From Prorocentrum cordatum (Eukaryota; Sar; Dinophyceae; Prorocentrales; Prorocentraceae): a stretch of DNA of 64,000 nucleotides. The notes below the pieces were generated by a model that was not told where the DNA came from, made no database searches, and saw only the letters and a list, made by a program, of their open reading frames with translations. The stretch spans positions 186,001 to 250,000 of the forward strand of contig CAUYUJ010014206.1 of NCBI GenBank assembly GCA_963575745.1, read 5' to 3'. Positions 11,455 through 23,479 of this stretch are shown piece after piece (positions within the stretch are counted from its first letter, which is position 1; each line of letters opens with the position of its first letter). Position numbers and translations under genes: made by a program.

Positions 11455-14400
11455 ATGGATTGGGACGGCACGTGCACTGGCAGTTTGGGATGCAGGAGTG
11501 GCATAAACAATGAATGCGTACGAGCATTGTTACACGAACCACGGTCTGCTTGGGCTGTCGAGGAGATCATCGACATCGCTCCGACGGAGTGCGTTGGCGC
11601 ATTCAGCGAAACCACGAAGGTCGTAAACAAGGTCGCGAAGCTGCGCGTCACACTCAAGGAGCACCGCGGCGGCTCGCAGGTCCAGGATACCATTGCCGCC
11701 CTCGTCCTCCCGGATTGCCAGGGGAACTTCGTCATAGGTAAGCCTTCGTTGGACCGCTGGCGCTTCGTGAGCAGCCAGGAGGCACTCGACCTCCGCACCC
11801 TTGGCATCGGTTCCCTTATAATTCTCCCCGGGAGCGGAGGCGCCGAGTTCCTCAACCTCACCTGCCGGTATTCCTTCGAGCCGGCCCCAGGCCAGACCGT
11901 TCTCCGCAGCTTCCAAGGTCAGCTTCCGCGAGACAACCCTGCACTGGCCAAGGCCAGACAGCAGTATGATCTAACGCATTGGGTTGTCCCTGGACCTGTG
12001 CGTCCAGAATCTTGCCAAGTTGTTGAGGGACCTCTGATCGTAGATGCCAAGGGGGATGCCAATGTGGATTTGCTGGTGCACGGGCCCACGCGTCTCGGCC
12101 CTGGTCAGGAGTTGCTGCGGCTCCGTGAGATCGCAGCGCACGACAAAGCCGTCTTAGCAGCACTTGGACGGGCACAGCGACAGCAGACTGAGACGAGCGT
12201 GGCACTCGCCGACGCGATGACCAAGGCGAATCTCACCCTCGAGCACCAGCTGACCTTTCCGTCTCTGGAGGCGAGTCCACCCCAGCCGCCCTCTCCGGAG
12301 GCCGGCCCGACGGCTGCCCATGAGCGACCGGGTCTTAACCCGGCTTCGCGCGACAGTCGAGATGAATCTGCGTCGACATCAACGTCAACGCAGCGCATGC
12401 AGTTCTACACAGCGCCGTACAAGACCAAAGGTAAGAAACAACGACAGATCGAGTCGTTCCTTGAGCTCCAGAAGGAGATCAAAGAGGCCCGGGAGCAGAT
12501 GGCGAACGAGACGCGCATCGACCAGAACAGCAAGGGGCACGCAGACAATTGCAGGAGGATCGCTGACGCCAACATGGGGCCCCGACTGCCGGGGAAACAC
12601 AGATCCAGCTTCTTGGAAAACGTCGTGTGTGCCTTTGCCGCTTCTTTGTGGCTCGACGGCTGCCCTGCCCCGCAGGCGAAGGGATGCCGAGCCCGCCTGC
12701 GCCTGGGGCCCGACGCGCGGGCGAAGGTTGCCCAGCCCGCCCCGCTGTGCGAGTTCGGCAGGATGCGCTTGGAGCGCCGCGACGACTTGCAGGTGGCACA
12801 GGGCAAGGCCATGTGGAGACTGCCCGGCGACACCTGCTACTGGGGCGACTCGAGCTCTGTCGTCGACCAGGCGGGCATGGGGCTCCTCGGCCGCCCCGTC
12901 CGCGACTACCGATGGCTGAATAGCCAGACGCTGGGCGAGGCATGGCCGGCGCCAGACGCAGAGGAAACGTTGCGACGGGCTCAGAAAGCTTCGTTGATCA
13001 CACTCCTCGGCTGCGCGCGGGGCTACGCCAAGTGCCCGATCGACGAGGCCACGTCCAATGTGATGAGCTTGGTCACCAAGCGTGGAGTCCTCAAGCCTCT
13101 GGCGCTGCATTTCGGTTGCAAGCAGGGGCCAGGGATATTCCAACGACTGATGGATTCCACCTTCGGGCAGCTCGGGGACAGCGACGATGGGCAGTTCCAC
13201 GCCATCTTCACCGACGACTGCTCGGTCATGGCGGAAATATACCCCGGGGGCACCGAGGACGACCCAGCAGCTTGACGCCAGGAGCACTTCATTCTATTCT
13301 TATCTGCTGCGCAGACCCACAACATTCAGTTCAAGATGACCAAGTGTCGTTGGGCATACTCACGTATACCGCCACCGGTCGTCGTTGTGGGGGACGGGGC
13401 ACGGTCTGTCGATGAGGACATATTTACACAACTGCGTAATTGGCTCGACCCCACGAGCACTGGTGATATCGTATCTTTTCGTGCAGTTGCCAATTACTTA
13501 CGGGGGCATATACCAGATTTTCCAGAGCTCGACGCAGGATTGAAGAAGCACGCGAAGAAGGGAGCTCGTTTCAGCGACTACGCCAACGACGCGGCTGCCC
13601 AGAAGTCCTGCGAGTCTTTACGGAAGGCTCTCTCGAAGGATGCACGCTTGCATGCGCCTGAGTTTGCCGCCGCCTCGAAGGGCAAGGCAAGCGGACGTCC
13701 CTTCGAGCTCTCCGTAGATGCCGGCGAGCACGGCCGGGGCTGCACGCTGGGCCATCGGCCCGCCGCAGACAAGGCGCCTCGACCTATCGCTGTACATTCC
13801 CGCTCTTTCACGCCGACAGAGCAGGCGTGGAGTGCATTTGATCGCGAACTTCACGGCCTACGAGAATCACTAGCAGCCCTTTGCAAATTGATTACGGGGT
13901 TCCCTGTTTTTGTTTGGATGGGTCATAGCAATCATTGGTTTACCAGTTCTTTACTGAGTGGCAAGAGGATCAACGAGAAGTTCCTACGATGGGCTCTCGA
14001 CCTCGAGGACCTCACCGGTCTGGTCGAACGACGGTGGTTGGCCGGGAAAGCTAACATTTTGGGAGACGCTCCGTCTTGCAACCCGCCAGACCAGGATCAC
14101 GTTCGATCGCTCGCGACGCCGGCTGGCCCGGTCCAGCGAATTGTGAGGAAGATGTTCTCCTCCCCCGATTCCCTCGACGACGGGGTGGAGTCTTTCCTGC
14201 ACTCCCTGGACGTCGACATGGCCAAGGGCTCCACCAACCAGCTCCAGCAGCATCTTGGGGGCACGGGCCTCAACCAAGTGCCGCCAAAAACGCGCCTACG
14301 ACGCGGCGACGCCGAGCAGACCATCGACGACGACGATCTTACCATCGCGAACGCTCGGCACACTGCCGGCGACGACTTGGTCGGGCTTCCAGGCAATCGC

Positions 14401-14484
14401 CAAACGGGCCGACAAGATGCTCGAGGCCCAGGAGTCGCCCTCAGAAGTGCCGACGCCAATCGACGAGGACATTGCGAACGCTAG
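11455..14484 (+). pseudogene. gypsy pol: reverse transcriptase and RNase H, one in-frame TGA
   Basis: One frame runs from 11455 to 14484 apart from a TGA at 13273-13275. The N-terminal 120 residues could be a protease remnant (GNFVIGKPSLDRW resembles the late part of retropepsins). RT is clear: RPVRDYRWLNSQT near 12893, YAKCPIDEATSN, LALHFGCKQGPGIFQRLMD near 13105-13155, and FTDDCSV near 13207-13227 in place of the YxDD box. After the stop the frame continues HFILFLSAAQTHNIQFKMTKC, the expected end of a gypsy RT, then a connection region and RNase H: FELSVDAGEHGRGCTLG near 13705, IAVHSRSFTPTEQAWSAFDRELHGL near 13786-13860, ERRWLAGKANILGDAPS near 14029-14080. The RNase H Asp-Glu-Asp positions are recognisable. 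Confidence 0.85.
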
Positions 14485-16350
14485 TCCATCCCACAGTGGC
14501 GGTTCAAGCGACCGCCCCAAGTCCAGCCGTCTAGAGCGCGCTGGCGCACCGACGACTGTCCGTTCAAGCGACGACGAACCAGTCCAATGAGCACCACCTT
14601 CCAGCGAGGCAGCTCCTCCACAGGGCATTCCGAAGACCATCCAGCCAAGCCCGCTGCGGCAAGCTGGTGGCGATCAAGCTTCGCGTTCCAGCGACGATGC
14701 CAGCTCTCCGGCGACGCCTGTCTCTCATGGGGAAGCCTCGGCCGAGAGTAAGTCTCGGACGCCGCTGACGCTTTCCAGTTCGACCCGATCTGCCGACCCA
14801 ATCGTCGCTTTGGGGTGGGCCGACGACGCGCGCAACTGCCTCCTCCGAGTCAAGAGCGCCCTCAACACACAGAGCTATCTTCTGAGTTCCTGCTCGTGGA
14901 GGAGAGACGAGGATTCGGCGACCCGCCCAGTTACCTTCAGGACCTCGCAGTGGGGCGGCGCGTGCCCCACCCTCCCGCTGACGCAGTTTCTGCCCTACTC
15001 GGCAGGAGGGTATTCGAGCTTAAGCGGCCCGGCGCGCCCTCCATCGCATCATGATCATCCGCCTCTTCTTCCGCCTCTTGCCGAACATCTCCGAGCTGAG
15101 CCTGTTGCGGGAGGTCTGCGAGGAAGACCTACGTGTACCAGTTAATCACGACACTCTACTGACTCGAATTTCTTATGTCTGGGACGACAGGGGCGCAAAA
15201 ATCGTCGTCGAGTATTCCAAGAAGGTGAGGTGTTTTGACTGGCGAATACGTAATGCGATATGGTACAAGTGCCGAAAGAAGTCCATCAAGGAAGGCTCAG
15301 TCGCCCACGCCGTGTTCCGCACGAAGGCCAAGGGGCAGGCCTGGAAGCACGTCGAGAGGGCTCTCAACGACCCAGCGGCTCGGGCGACGGTGATCCCAGA
15401 GTTCGGCCAAGGGGGCCTCCAGGACTCTGGCCACTACCGCCACCGCGGCATCGCTCACGAGGACTACTGCTCCATGGTTCACCCTCGTCATCCCGAGCTC
15501 AAGCGCAAAGGTTTTCGGGCTTGGAGGCCGGGGGGGGGGGGGGGCCCTACTCCCAGGGGCATTTTTCGGCACTGCGGCTCGCAAAATCAGGGCGAGAGCC
15601 GACGGATCCGAAGTCTGGCAGTGCCCAGGCCACGACGTGGGCTTCGAGGGCGCCGCGCCACCGACCGACTTCCCCGCATCCCTGGCGTCCAGGCCGCTCG
15701 CTGGCAAACGACTCGTCGAGGTCTTCGCTGGCGACCCCATGTACGGCGGCGCTAGCTTGAGTAACGCCTGGGAGGAAGCCGGCGGCACAGCAGTACAATG
15801 CGACTGGGTTATCGATTCCCATCATGGATTTTATGGCTCAGTCTTCGTTTTGGGAAAAAGGAGTTGTCGACCCCAGCTGACTTGCACCTCTTCGGCATAC
15901 CATGCACTCGAATGTGCCAGGCAATGACTGTTGGTAAGAATCGCACGTTGGAGCGGCCTGAGGGGGATGAGAGCTTCCAGGAGGAAGAGGCTTACAACGA
16001 CCTCGTGGCTAAGGTTATCGAGAGTGCGTTCGTCTTGGTATCCAAGGGCGCCGGAGTGATCATCGAGAACCCTTTGGGGCCCATGTAGTGGCTACTTCGA
16101 CCTCTCCTCCTCTTCCCCCAGCATTCCAGGCACGACATATTCGAGCAGATTGCTGTTGCTTTGGTGCGCCTTACCAGAAGCCAGGCGCCTTTACAACTAC
16201 CATACCTTGCATCGCAAGCGCTGCAGCTATCTGTGGCCACGTCAAGCCGCGCCCTGAGACACTAACGGGAGTTCGGGCGCGCAGGAGCAGTCCATATCCA
16301 CGGCAGTTGGTTTTGCATGTGGTCGAGGCTGCGGCAGCGATGCTTCGAGG
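14485..16350 (+). pseudogene. Extra pol module with a SAM-dependent (C5-type) methyltransferase-like domain
   Basis: Between RNase H and integrase lies about 1.8 kb not present in ordinary gypsy elements. A linker (14485-15050) is followed by an unrecognised domain (15051-15520). After a 12-nt G run that shifts the frame comes a Rossmann-like start, LVEVFAGDPMYGGASLSNAW...QCDWVID (about 15710-15820), then in another frame LHLFGIPCTRMCQAMTVG (PC motif near 15880-15930) and GAGVIIENPLGPM (about 16050-16088). The sequence continues past a TAG in a third frame with CCCFGAPYQKPGAF. The FAG...PC...ENP order is that of C5-cytosine-methylase-like folds, though ENP replaces the usual ENV. Retrotransposon-borne methyltransferases have been reported in dinoflagellates. 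This copy is broken by at least two frame changes. Confidence 0.55.
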
Positions 16351-16639
16351 CGAGGGAAGTCTCGTACTATCCGCCTCTCAAGGGGCAGTTTCGCAGCTGC
16401 TGAGAAGGGCGCGGATCCGATCCAAGCAGAGCCCCGCGACAGTCACCGAGGAGCTCGCCATTTCAAGGTTCAGGGCATCTCAGCTCCGGACTGGCACTGT
16501 TGTCTCCACGCCGCCTGAGCTCATCGCGAAGGAGGTGTTGGAGAAGCTCATGTCACCAGACGCTCCTGCAGCAGGTGCTGCAACGATGAAGGCAGCCTCG
16601 GCTTCTTCAGAGTCTTCGCAGGCAGCGGCGGACGCGACT

Positions 16640-18530
16640 GCAGAATCAACGACTCCTGCACCACCAACTCCTGCACCGCCGACTCCTGCACCATCAACTC
16701 CTCCACCACCGACGCCTGCTGACTTGATCGGCAGACCATTCGGCGCGGCGCCGGAAGAGGGCGCCAGGGGTCTTAACTCTTTCGGCTTCGATGCGGCACG
16801 CCTTCGCGACCTCCAGCTGGCAGACCCGTATAGTGGACCGCTTTTGATCGGTTTGGAGGCGTTGAGTTCTTTGGGCCCGTCGCAGCAGACCAGGGGCCAC
16901 CTCTACGAGGCCCTGAAGGGAAAGTGCGGCAAGGCGAAAACAGACTCAACGGCGGCGGCGCCGGGCAAGCTCGCCCAGCGGTGCCTCAATGAATCGGGGT
17001 CTTGGTTGCTTCATGGTGGCCCGCTGCATTGCAAGGTTTACGACGCCGCGCGCGCATCGCATGTTCTCCGCTTGCACATGCCGATTGGAGGGCTACGGTC
17101 TTTCTTTTACAACGGGCAGAAGTACAGGCTTAGCGTCAGGAAGGCGATCTTGTTACCATACCATGACTCTTCGTTTTCTGGGACACACAGTTCGGATATT
17201 GATACTCTCATGAAGACTCACAAGCAGGCCTCGTGGCCAGAGCTCAAGCAATCCGTCGAGGATTGGGTGTTTACGTACGCTGTTTGTAAATTTTGTAAGC
17301 CGCAGCGCGGCCTCGACATCGAGCAGCGTGCGGCTTTGGCAGAGAGGCCGTTCAAGACCTTGTACATCTGCCGGATTTGCATGCCACTACAATGGCGAAA
17401 TTTATCGCCGAGGACGTATTCCTCGACATTTGCGGCTTCCCGTTTGTGCCCCGGTGCGACCGCGGCTCCGAGTTCTCGGGGGCCTCGAGACGGGGGTCAG
17501 TGCAAACGGGGGTCAGCCAGAGCGCCCGATCTTGCAGGATCCTGCAGGGCCAGGGTCGCATTGACCCGGGTGTGGGTGCAGGATCCTGCAGGATCGTTCG
17601 CGTTGACCCGGGCTTGGGCGCAGGATTTTGCAGGAGTTTGCAGGATCCTGCAAGCTTGACTGACCCGGGTCTGGATTGACTCGGGCCAGGAGACCCCCGA
17701 AGTTCAAGAACGATTTGGTCAAGGAGCTGAACAACCGATTCGGGGTGGAGCAGTGCCTCGGCGCAGCGTACCACCCGCGCGCCCAGGGACACGTGGAGGG
17801 ATCCCACCAGCGCGTCAATGCTGTCATCAAGAGCTACACGCAGTCCACGCGACAGCGGGCGCGGTGGATCCGCGTGGCGCAGTGGAGTGTGAGAGCGACT
17901 CCACGACGAGATCTGGACGGTTATTCTCCTCATGAGGTCGTGACCGGCATGCGGCCGCATGGCCCAGCCGAGGATCCATTTGCAAAGCCGTCGACTGGGT
18001 ACCAACATCCAGGGGCGTACGTCGCAGACCTCCAGGATCAGCTCAAGAGCAGTCACCTGGCCGTCTCCACGAAGCCGCACGGGGACTCCGAGAAACGCGT
18101 GGAGCACATGCATGAGCAGGGTGAGCCCACGCAGAGCTGAACATCGGCGATTCCATTTTCCTGAAACACGGGCCAAAGACCTTGGCAGACAGGCGGGATC
18201 CCAACTCAGGCAAGCACCCTGGAGCTGGCGCCAGCGGGCGGCAAGCCGGAGCGTCTGCTCGGCTGTCGCCGTGCTGCGAACCCAGGCCGTGCAAGATCTA
18301 CAAGATTTCCGGGCCCACGGCTTATCTCGAAGATGCATTCGGATCAAAAGATTTGGCTTTCTCTCAGCTGGTGCACAGCAGGAGGTGTGTCCCATACAGT
18401 TTGGTCAACCTTGAGCACCCGATCGAGGAGGAGCGGCCTCTGGGGTTTCACAAGGAGGCAGCGAGACAGCAAGGCTCTCGAAGCCACAGTCGTTTCGCAG
18501 ACGTCGACGGGCCTCGTGCGCCTGAGCTTT
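16640..18530 (+). pseudogene. gypsy integrase, split by a small inserted element
   Basis: A proline/threonine-rich linker (16655-16720) leads to LRDLQLADPYSGPL near 16810, then an H2C2 zinc-binding domain (YHDSSFSGTH...CKFC, about 17158-17300). Most of the first half of the catalytic core is missing or out of frame. In the next frame comes AEDVFLDICGFPFVPRCDRGSEF (about 17401-17475) with the second catalytic Asp. A 230-bp insertion follows. The core then continues with KNDLVKELNNRFGVEQ and GAAYHPRAQGHVEGSHQRVN (about 17706-17820), which carries the catalytic Glu (GHVE). The C-terminal domain is seen in another frame (KIYKISGPTAYLEDAFGS near 18293-18345). Parts lie in at least three frames. 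Confidence 0.8.
17476..17705 (+). mobile_element. Small TIR element inserted in the integrase with a 5-bp target duplication
   Basis: AGTTC at 17471-17475 is repeated at 17701-17705. The 225 bp between them begin TCGGGGGCCTC and end with the inverse of TCGGGGGTCTC, giving 10 of 11 matching terminal bases. Removing one repeat plus the insert joins the integrase codons for EF and KNDLV in frame. The interior is built of palindromic CAGGATCCTGCAGG-type units and three TTGACCCGGG-like units. It fits a non-autonomous MITE. It is not an obvious spliceosomal intron because the ends lack usable splice signals. Confidence 0.82.
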
Positions 18531-18656
18531 GAGGAGCGCGCCGACCTCGACGGCTTCTACGATTTGCCGCAGGAAAAGTATTGGTGGCTGCCGTGAGACT
18601 GGCGGCGGCTCGTTGAGATGCCATGGTGAGCTCGCGATCGTTCCTCCCTTGAGCTC

Positions 18657-18663
18657 AGGGGGA
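18657..18663 (+). other. Candidate polypurine tract
   Basis: AGGGGGA directly precedes TGTTGAG, the chosen left edge of the 3' LTR, as expected for the plus-strand primer site. Confidence 0.5.
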
Positions 18664-19169
18664 TGTTGAGTAGACCACGGTGCATCTGAGACCCACCAGA
18701 GGATTTGTTTACTCGTTTGTCTGTGAAGCGTGAGTAGGTTTGCTCCGACATCATCAATCTGACTAAGTGTGATAAATGATGCGGACGAAGACCCCCCGCA
18801 CATGTTACTTAAGACCGGGGCTTTCTGAGACGCAATTTTTGGTGCCACCTCCGAGCGTCCGGAGATCAGTCGCAAACGCATAGGCTTCTGGCTCCCCCGC
18901 CGGAGCAAATACGTCGCATCCAAATTCACGGAAACACGCGCACGGGTCTCAACCCGGTCGCGTCCGCACGGGTCTCGACCCAGTGCGAGCACGTGCTCCA
19001 TGCGGCTCTTTGACGGGGGCCATCTTGCTGAAGCCCTGGGCTTAGAGCTACGCCTCGAGCGAGGCAACAGCGCATTATCCTTCGACATCCGTTCCCATAC
19101 ATTTCTTACACCGCTACCCCCATAAAGCGGATTCTTGCGAGACGCCTCTCCCATGGAGGGCTCCGCTCA
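18664..19169 (+). repeat. 3' LTR
   Basis: Partner of 7078-7571. It carries the same ordered blocks with scattered substitutions and a few indels, for example extra bases near 18778-18790, and ends GCTCA at 19169 before a C run. Confidence 0.85.
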
Positions 19170-22100
19170 CCCCCCCCGCCCCGGACGAGCTCCTGGTTGA
19201 GGTCCGTCGGGTCCAACTGGGCCCCGCGCAGTAAAATGTTGCATTGTTTGAACGTCTCGCCCCCCGAAACCATGCCGCGCGTTCGCAGGGGGCCCGAGGG
19301 CGCCGGGAAGTCTCGGAGTTTCTTCTCATAGAAAACAGCAGGCATCCGTGGCTTTGGCGCTTCCTGTCAAGTTCGAGTCGCGGGCGACTTCGTCATTCTT
19401 CTTAGCGAGGATATGGGCGGGGCGTTTCAGCGCGCGCGGCGCCGCGCCGCGCGCAGAGGGCGCGTTCGCTATGTCATTCTCTCGGGGCCCCAGTTGGCCC
19501 TGCAATTTATTGATATTCGCGGCGCGCTTGCCTTCCCCACCCCCGCTCATATGCTTGTCCTTTGTTCGGTCCCCCAGGCCGCGAATGCATCGAGGGAAGC
19601 CTTGAGCTTCGCCATGGACGACTGGAGCGTCTGCCTGGGAAGTCACGAGCCCCAGCGCGCACCGGGAAGGTATATCCCAGCCGAGCCAGACCTCGCTCAG
19701 CGCGCCGCAGGTCTTCTCGCACGCTGCGCCGAGGTCGTTCGAGAGATGTCCACCCACCCGTCTGCTCAGCGCGACGCGCGCGCGGCCGTCGCGCTGCTCG
19801 ACCGCATCTTCTGCAGCGCGCCATCCGCTGAGCTTCTGGACATGCAGCCCGGCGCCGCGACGATTGGCAACGTCGTCGATCGCCGCGGCCTGTCCGTAGA
19901 CATTGTCAGAGAAGCTGCGGGGTCCCTTATGCGAAAGTTGGTCTTCATGCGCGTTGCCCGCAGTCACTCGCAAGCTAGGCGCGCGTGCAATTCCAGACCG
20001 CATCTCGATCCGGAGGAACCTCGCGGGCTTTCATGGGCACGCTATTTCTGCGCAGCCTGCTCGCCATCCACGTGCAACCCTTGAAGCTGAGCAAGACAAT
20101 GGCGCCCCTCCAGCCTCCATCTAAGCGCCTCGTAGGCAGCTCTATCAGCACTGCTCTGCAAGGGCCTCTGGAGCCGCCGCGTCCGTCTTGCTCGGGTCGC
20201 CGACCCTCACGGCACCGCGCGTGCCTACCCCGATGAGGTCGCCAGGCGCCTTGCTGACTATTGGGGTAGCGTACGTCGCGGGCACGGGCGCGAGCCTGGA
20301 CAGCTCGGGCACCTTCGGGCGCTGCGCTTGAACAACTTCCTGGGCATCTCGTGGACAGGTTCAAAATCCCATTGAGGGCCAGACGGGCTAGTGCACTTTG
20401 CGTGGTTTCGCGCAGGCGAGCGCGCTCTGCACTTTCTGCCCCTCGGTCACGCGGCCCCCTTCTCGCTTCTCGCGCCTGCGCGTTGGCATTTCCCCCCCGC
20501 CGCGCGGCGTCCGTCTTCCCAGTCCAGGGCGAAGGTCCCGCCTGATCTCTTCGAGGCCAGCCGCTCAGCCGACAAGACTAGAACCGGTGCTCTGACTCGC
20601 TCTCGCGCAACAAATTTCGTTGTCTCGCGATCAACAACGTCTGGGCACGTTTGTCCAGTTTTTCGTTGCACGTCGCAAGCTGGTTGCATCGGGCGTCGTT
20701 CGGCGTCCGATCACATGCGGGCCTCGAAGCTAGCGTGCGCCGCTGCGTCTGCCATCAGCTTACGGTTGACCTCGGATGCGTTCTTTGAGACTTGCAAGCT
20801 CCTTTCCTCGGCCTCCTCCATGAGTGTATCCACTGCGTCCTAGAGGTCATGCTGGTCCCCGAGAAGTCCCGCTGGGCCATCGAACTCCTCTAGTCCGATT
20901 GCTAGTTCAGCGGGCCCCATTGCGGGGCCATTGTTTTTGGGCATAGGTTCGCGAGAGGCATCAGGCAGGGCTGCCCCGCATCAGGATCGATTCTCGCTTC
21001 TGCTTCGACCCCATCCTTCGCGTGCTCCTAGATCGGCACCCTCCTGATCATTATCGTCATGGGGCTGTTCCTGGCGACGCCGGCATGGCCATTTCTCTTC
21101 CCGCCTGAGCCCCTGCTGCGGGCGCACCCAGCCCCTTCTCGATGGCCGAGGGGGCCCGGGCGATTGCGCCACGACGCGAATTGTCTAAGACTCGCCGCAA
21201 GGCCATGCACACTCGCGGTGACAAGTTTCAGCTCCAGGACACGGGCCGCCACCTCGGGCTGATGATGGCTTCCGCGGACTTTCTCTTTCTTGGCTTTCTC
21301 CCGGTCGGAAATTTCATTGGTCGCGCCGCCGTCACGAAGGCCCTGCACCTAGGTCTAGCCCTGTCAACTGCGAGGTTCAACGTCTATGGCGTTTAGATGC
21401 TCTCCGCCGCCGTTCAGTTTCTTTGTCCTGCACCAGCGTTTCAGCTCGGGTCGCGGGCTTCAGCCCGGCCCCCCGCGGCGCGCGTAGCTCGTCTATGCGG
21501 GATAGAATCGCAGAGCTTGGTTTCCCTATCAACGCCCGTAACATGCACGGAATGCGTCGTCGCCGCCATGTTTCGTGTGGCCATATTTTCCAGAGCATTA
21601 CAGTCAAGAGCAAATCTCCGTTGGTCGGTCCAGTGCGAAATCTTCGCGCGTCGTTGCTTGCTGGGTAGAGTCGTCCGCTCTTTTGGAATTCCAGTGTCCG
21701 CGCGCTCTGGGATAACTCAAAAGCTGTCACTCGGATCCCACGCGCGCCCGAGTCCGGCACCAGGCAGATCCAGAAAAGGGGCGCAGGGTGCCTGACTGTG
21801 CCCGTTGAGCATAATCTGCCCCCCATTCTTGCTGCCCGTGCATCGCAGCGGCTAGCGCGTAGTCCGGATCAGAATGAGTTGCTTCCCCGAGCGATGAGGG
21901 GCATTGCAGCCGACGCGTATGCACGCGTGTTCTCGCCATTGCTTCGAACGATTTGCCACGGGTGCGCGACCCCTCAAAGGTTTCGCGGACTGACCTGATG
22001 TCGTGATTTTTGTCCAGGCTCTGAATGCGAGGACAGCTTAATTCTTGACGCTGCGCGCGTTCCCACCAGCCCATCCAGAAACGATCAGCAGGGGAGTAGG

Positions 22101-22260
22101 TGAATCAGGGGCGGCAGGACGCATGCAGTCGCGCAGCCGTCTTCGGGAAAACGAGGATCGCAAATAGCTTCCAGAATTGAAGTTGAAGATGGCAATCAGT
22201 GCAAGCTACGATGGTGCTTCGATGAGGGGCGAGGGGTTGTTCGATGACTCGTAATGGCTG
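19170..22260. other. Unassigned region with fragmentary ORFs
   Basis: Overlapping ORFs occur on both strands: 19413-20084 plus and 19326-20003 minus, 20391-20843 plus, 21377-21826 minus. Minus-strand reading of about 20600-20850 gives a Glu/Ala-rich helix-like segment (DTLMEEAEERSLQVSKNASEV). No catalytic or binding motif was found, and neither strand gives a continuous protein. Likely decayed element sequence. Confidence 0.35.
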
Positions 22261-22269
22261 TTGCGCTGC

Positions 22270-23010
22270 TTTGTATCTTAAGCTCGCGTGCGTTTCGAAA
22301 CTTGGAGCCGTCTTGGGGCTCTCGTGGGGTTCTCTTGGCGCGCACGTGGGGCTCTTTTGGGAGGGTCGGGGGGCCTTCTTGGGGCTCTTGTGGGATGCCT
22401 GAGGGGCCTCTTGGGGCCGTCTTGGACCCTTTCGCAAACAAAGGGGGGTCCTTGATCCGGACCCCCCCCTCCCCATCGGAGGCTCAAAAGTGCCGCCCTG
22501 GGGTCCCCTTGGCCCGCGCTCGGAGCGCTCTTGGGGCCGTCTTGGGGCCCTTTTGGGCACCTCTTGGGGCTATATTAGACAGTCTTGGGGCCATCTTGAG
22601 GCCTCGAGAGCCCATCAGAGGCGAAAAAGCGAGAAGGCAAAACACATTGGTTTTCATTCGGTTTTTGAAGATTTTGGCCTTTGGAGCGGGGTCCTCGGAG
22701 GCTTCGGACAGCACTTGAAACCGACTTGGGGCCGTCTTGAGGCCTCTTGGACGCGCGTGGGAGGCTATCTTAACCCATCTACCACTATCTTGGGCCATCT
22801 TGGAGGCCACCCAGCACTCTGAGGCCGTCTCGGAGCCATCTCGGGCCATCTTGGACGCTGCTATGGGCCAGGGCCCCCCCGCCCAAACGCATGGAGGGAT
22901 GGGGGGGGTGGGGGGGGGCGCACCTCCCAAGCAGGGGAAGGAAGGAGGTTGGGAAAAGGAAACGGCCTAGACCACCTGCGCCCAGAGGGCTGGTGGGATT
23001 CACGTGTTAG
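22270..23010 (+). repeat. Dispersed repeat, copy 1 (CTTGGGGCCGTCTTGG-rich)
   Basis: Dense degenerate repeats of CTTGGGGCCGT, then GAGGCCTCGAGAGCCCATC (22597-22615), a G/C homopolymer segment and CACCTGCGCCCAGAGGGCTG (22974-22993). The same features recur in reverse order and orientation at 30940-31640. Confidence 0.75.
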
Positions 23011-23479
23011 TCTGTCCTGTATTGGTGTCTGCTGATTCCCTTTTTCTCCTTCGTCTCTCTCCTTCATTTCCCCCCCTAGGGGGCCACGCTCGTGCCGCTG
23101 TCTTCCCGCCCCCCCCCAGTCGACCAGCTGCTGTCTTCTGCCATGTTGTTAGAACTGACATGCGCTAGCGATCATGCGCATGAGCGCGCCCGTCGGGTCG
23201 CGGAGTCGACCGGCTTCGTCGCGCCCGCAATGCGAGGACGTGCCAGGTACTGAAGCGTGCACCGTGCCTCCAGGCCCGCGTCGTGCATTCCCGTGGGGCC
23301 CGCGGATTCTCGCGCCCTCTGGCGTTCTCTCGGACGCCCCGCCCCCTTCGCTTTTTGGGCAGCGCCCCCCCCCCCCTCCCCCCCCCTTCGCGGCCGCTGT
23401 GGCCCGAGGTGCCGCGTCCCCCAGGGGTCGAAGTGGATGTTGCCAGTCCGCGGCGGCCCCTCTCCATTTGCGCCCCTGT

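Larger units (their letters stand above)
7078..19169 (+). mobile_element. Ty3/gypsy-type LTR retrotransposon, ~12.1 kb, with both LTRs
   Basis: Two direct repeats of about 500 bp (7078-7571 and 18664-19169) flank gag-like, RT, RNase H, methyltransferase-like and integrase sequences, all on the plus strand. The order RT-RNase H-integrase is the gypsy order. The LTRs have diverged visibly by substitutions and small indels, and the coding region carries stops, frameshifts and a small inserted element, so this copy is old and non-autonomous. No convincing target-site duplication is seen next to the LTRs. At about 12 kb it is longer than a typical gypsy element because of the extra module between RNase H and integrase. 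Confidence 0.88.

Noticed and set aside
17476-17705. Integrase insert as a spliceosomal intron
   Set aside because: No donor/acceptor pair at its ends would restore the frame; the duplication plus TIRs fit a DNA element better.
19887-19908. TCCGTAGACATTGTCAG as a spliced-leader relic
   Set aside because: The first 12 bases match well but the second half does not, and no ORF follows.
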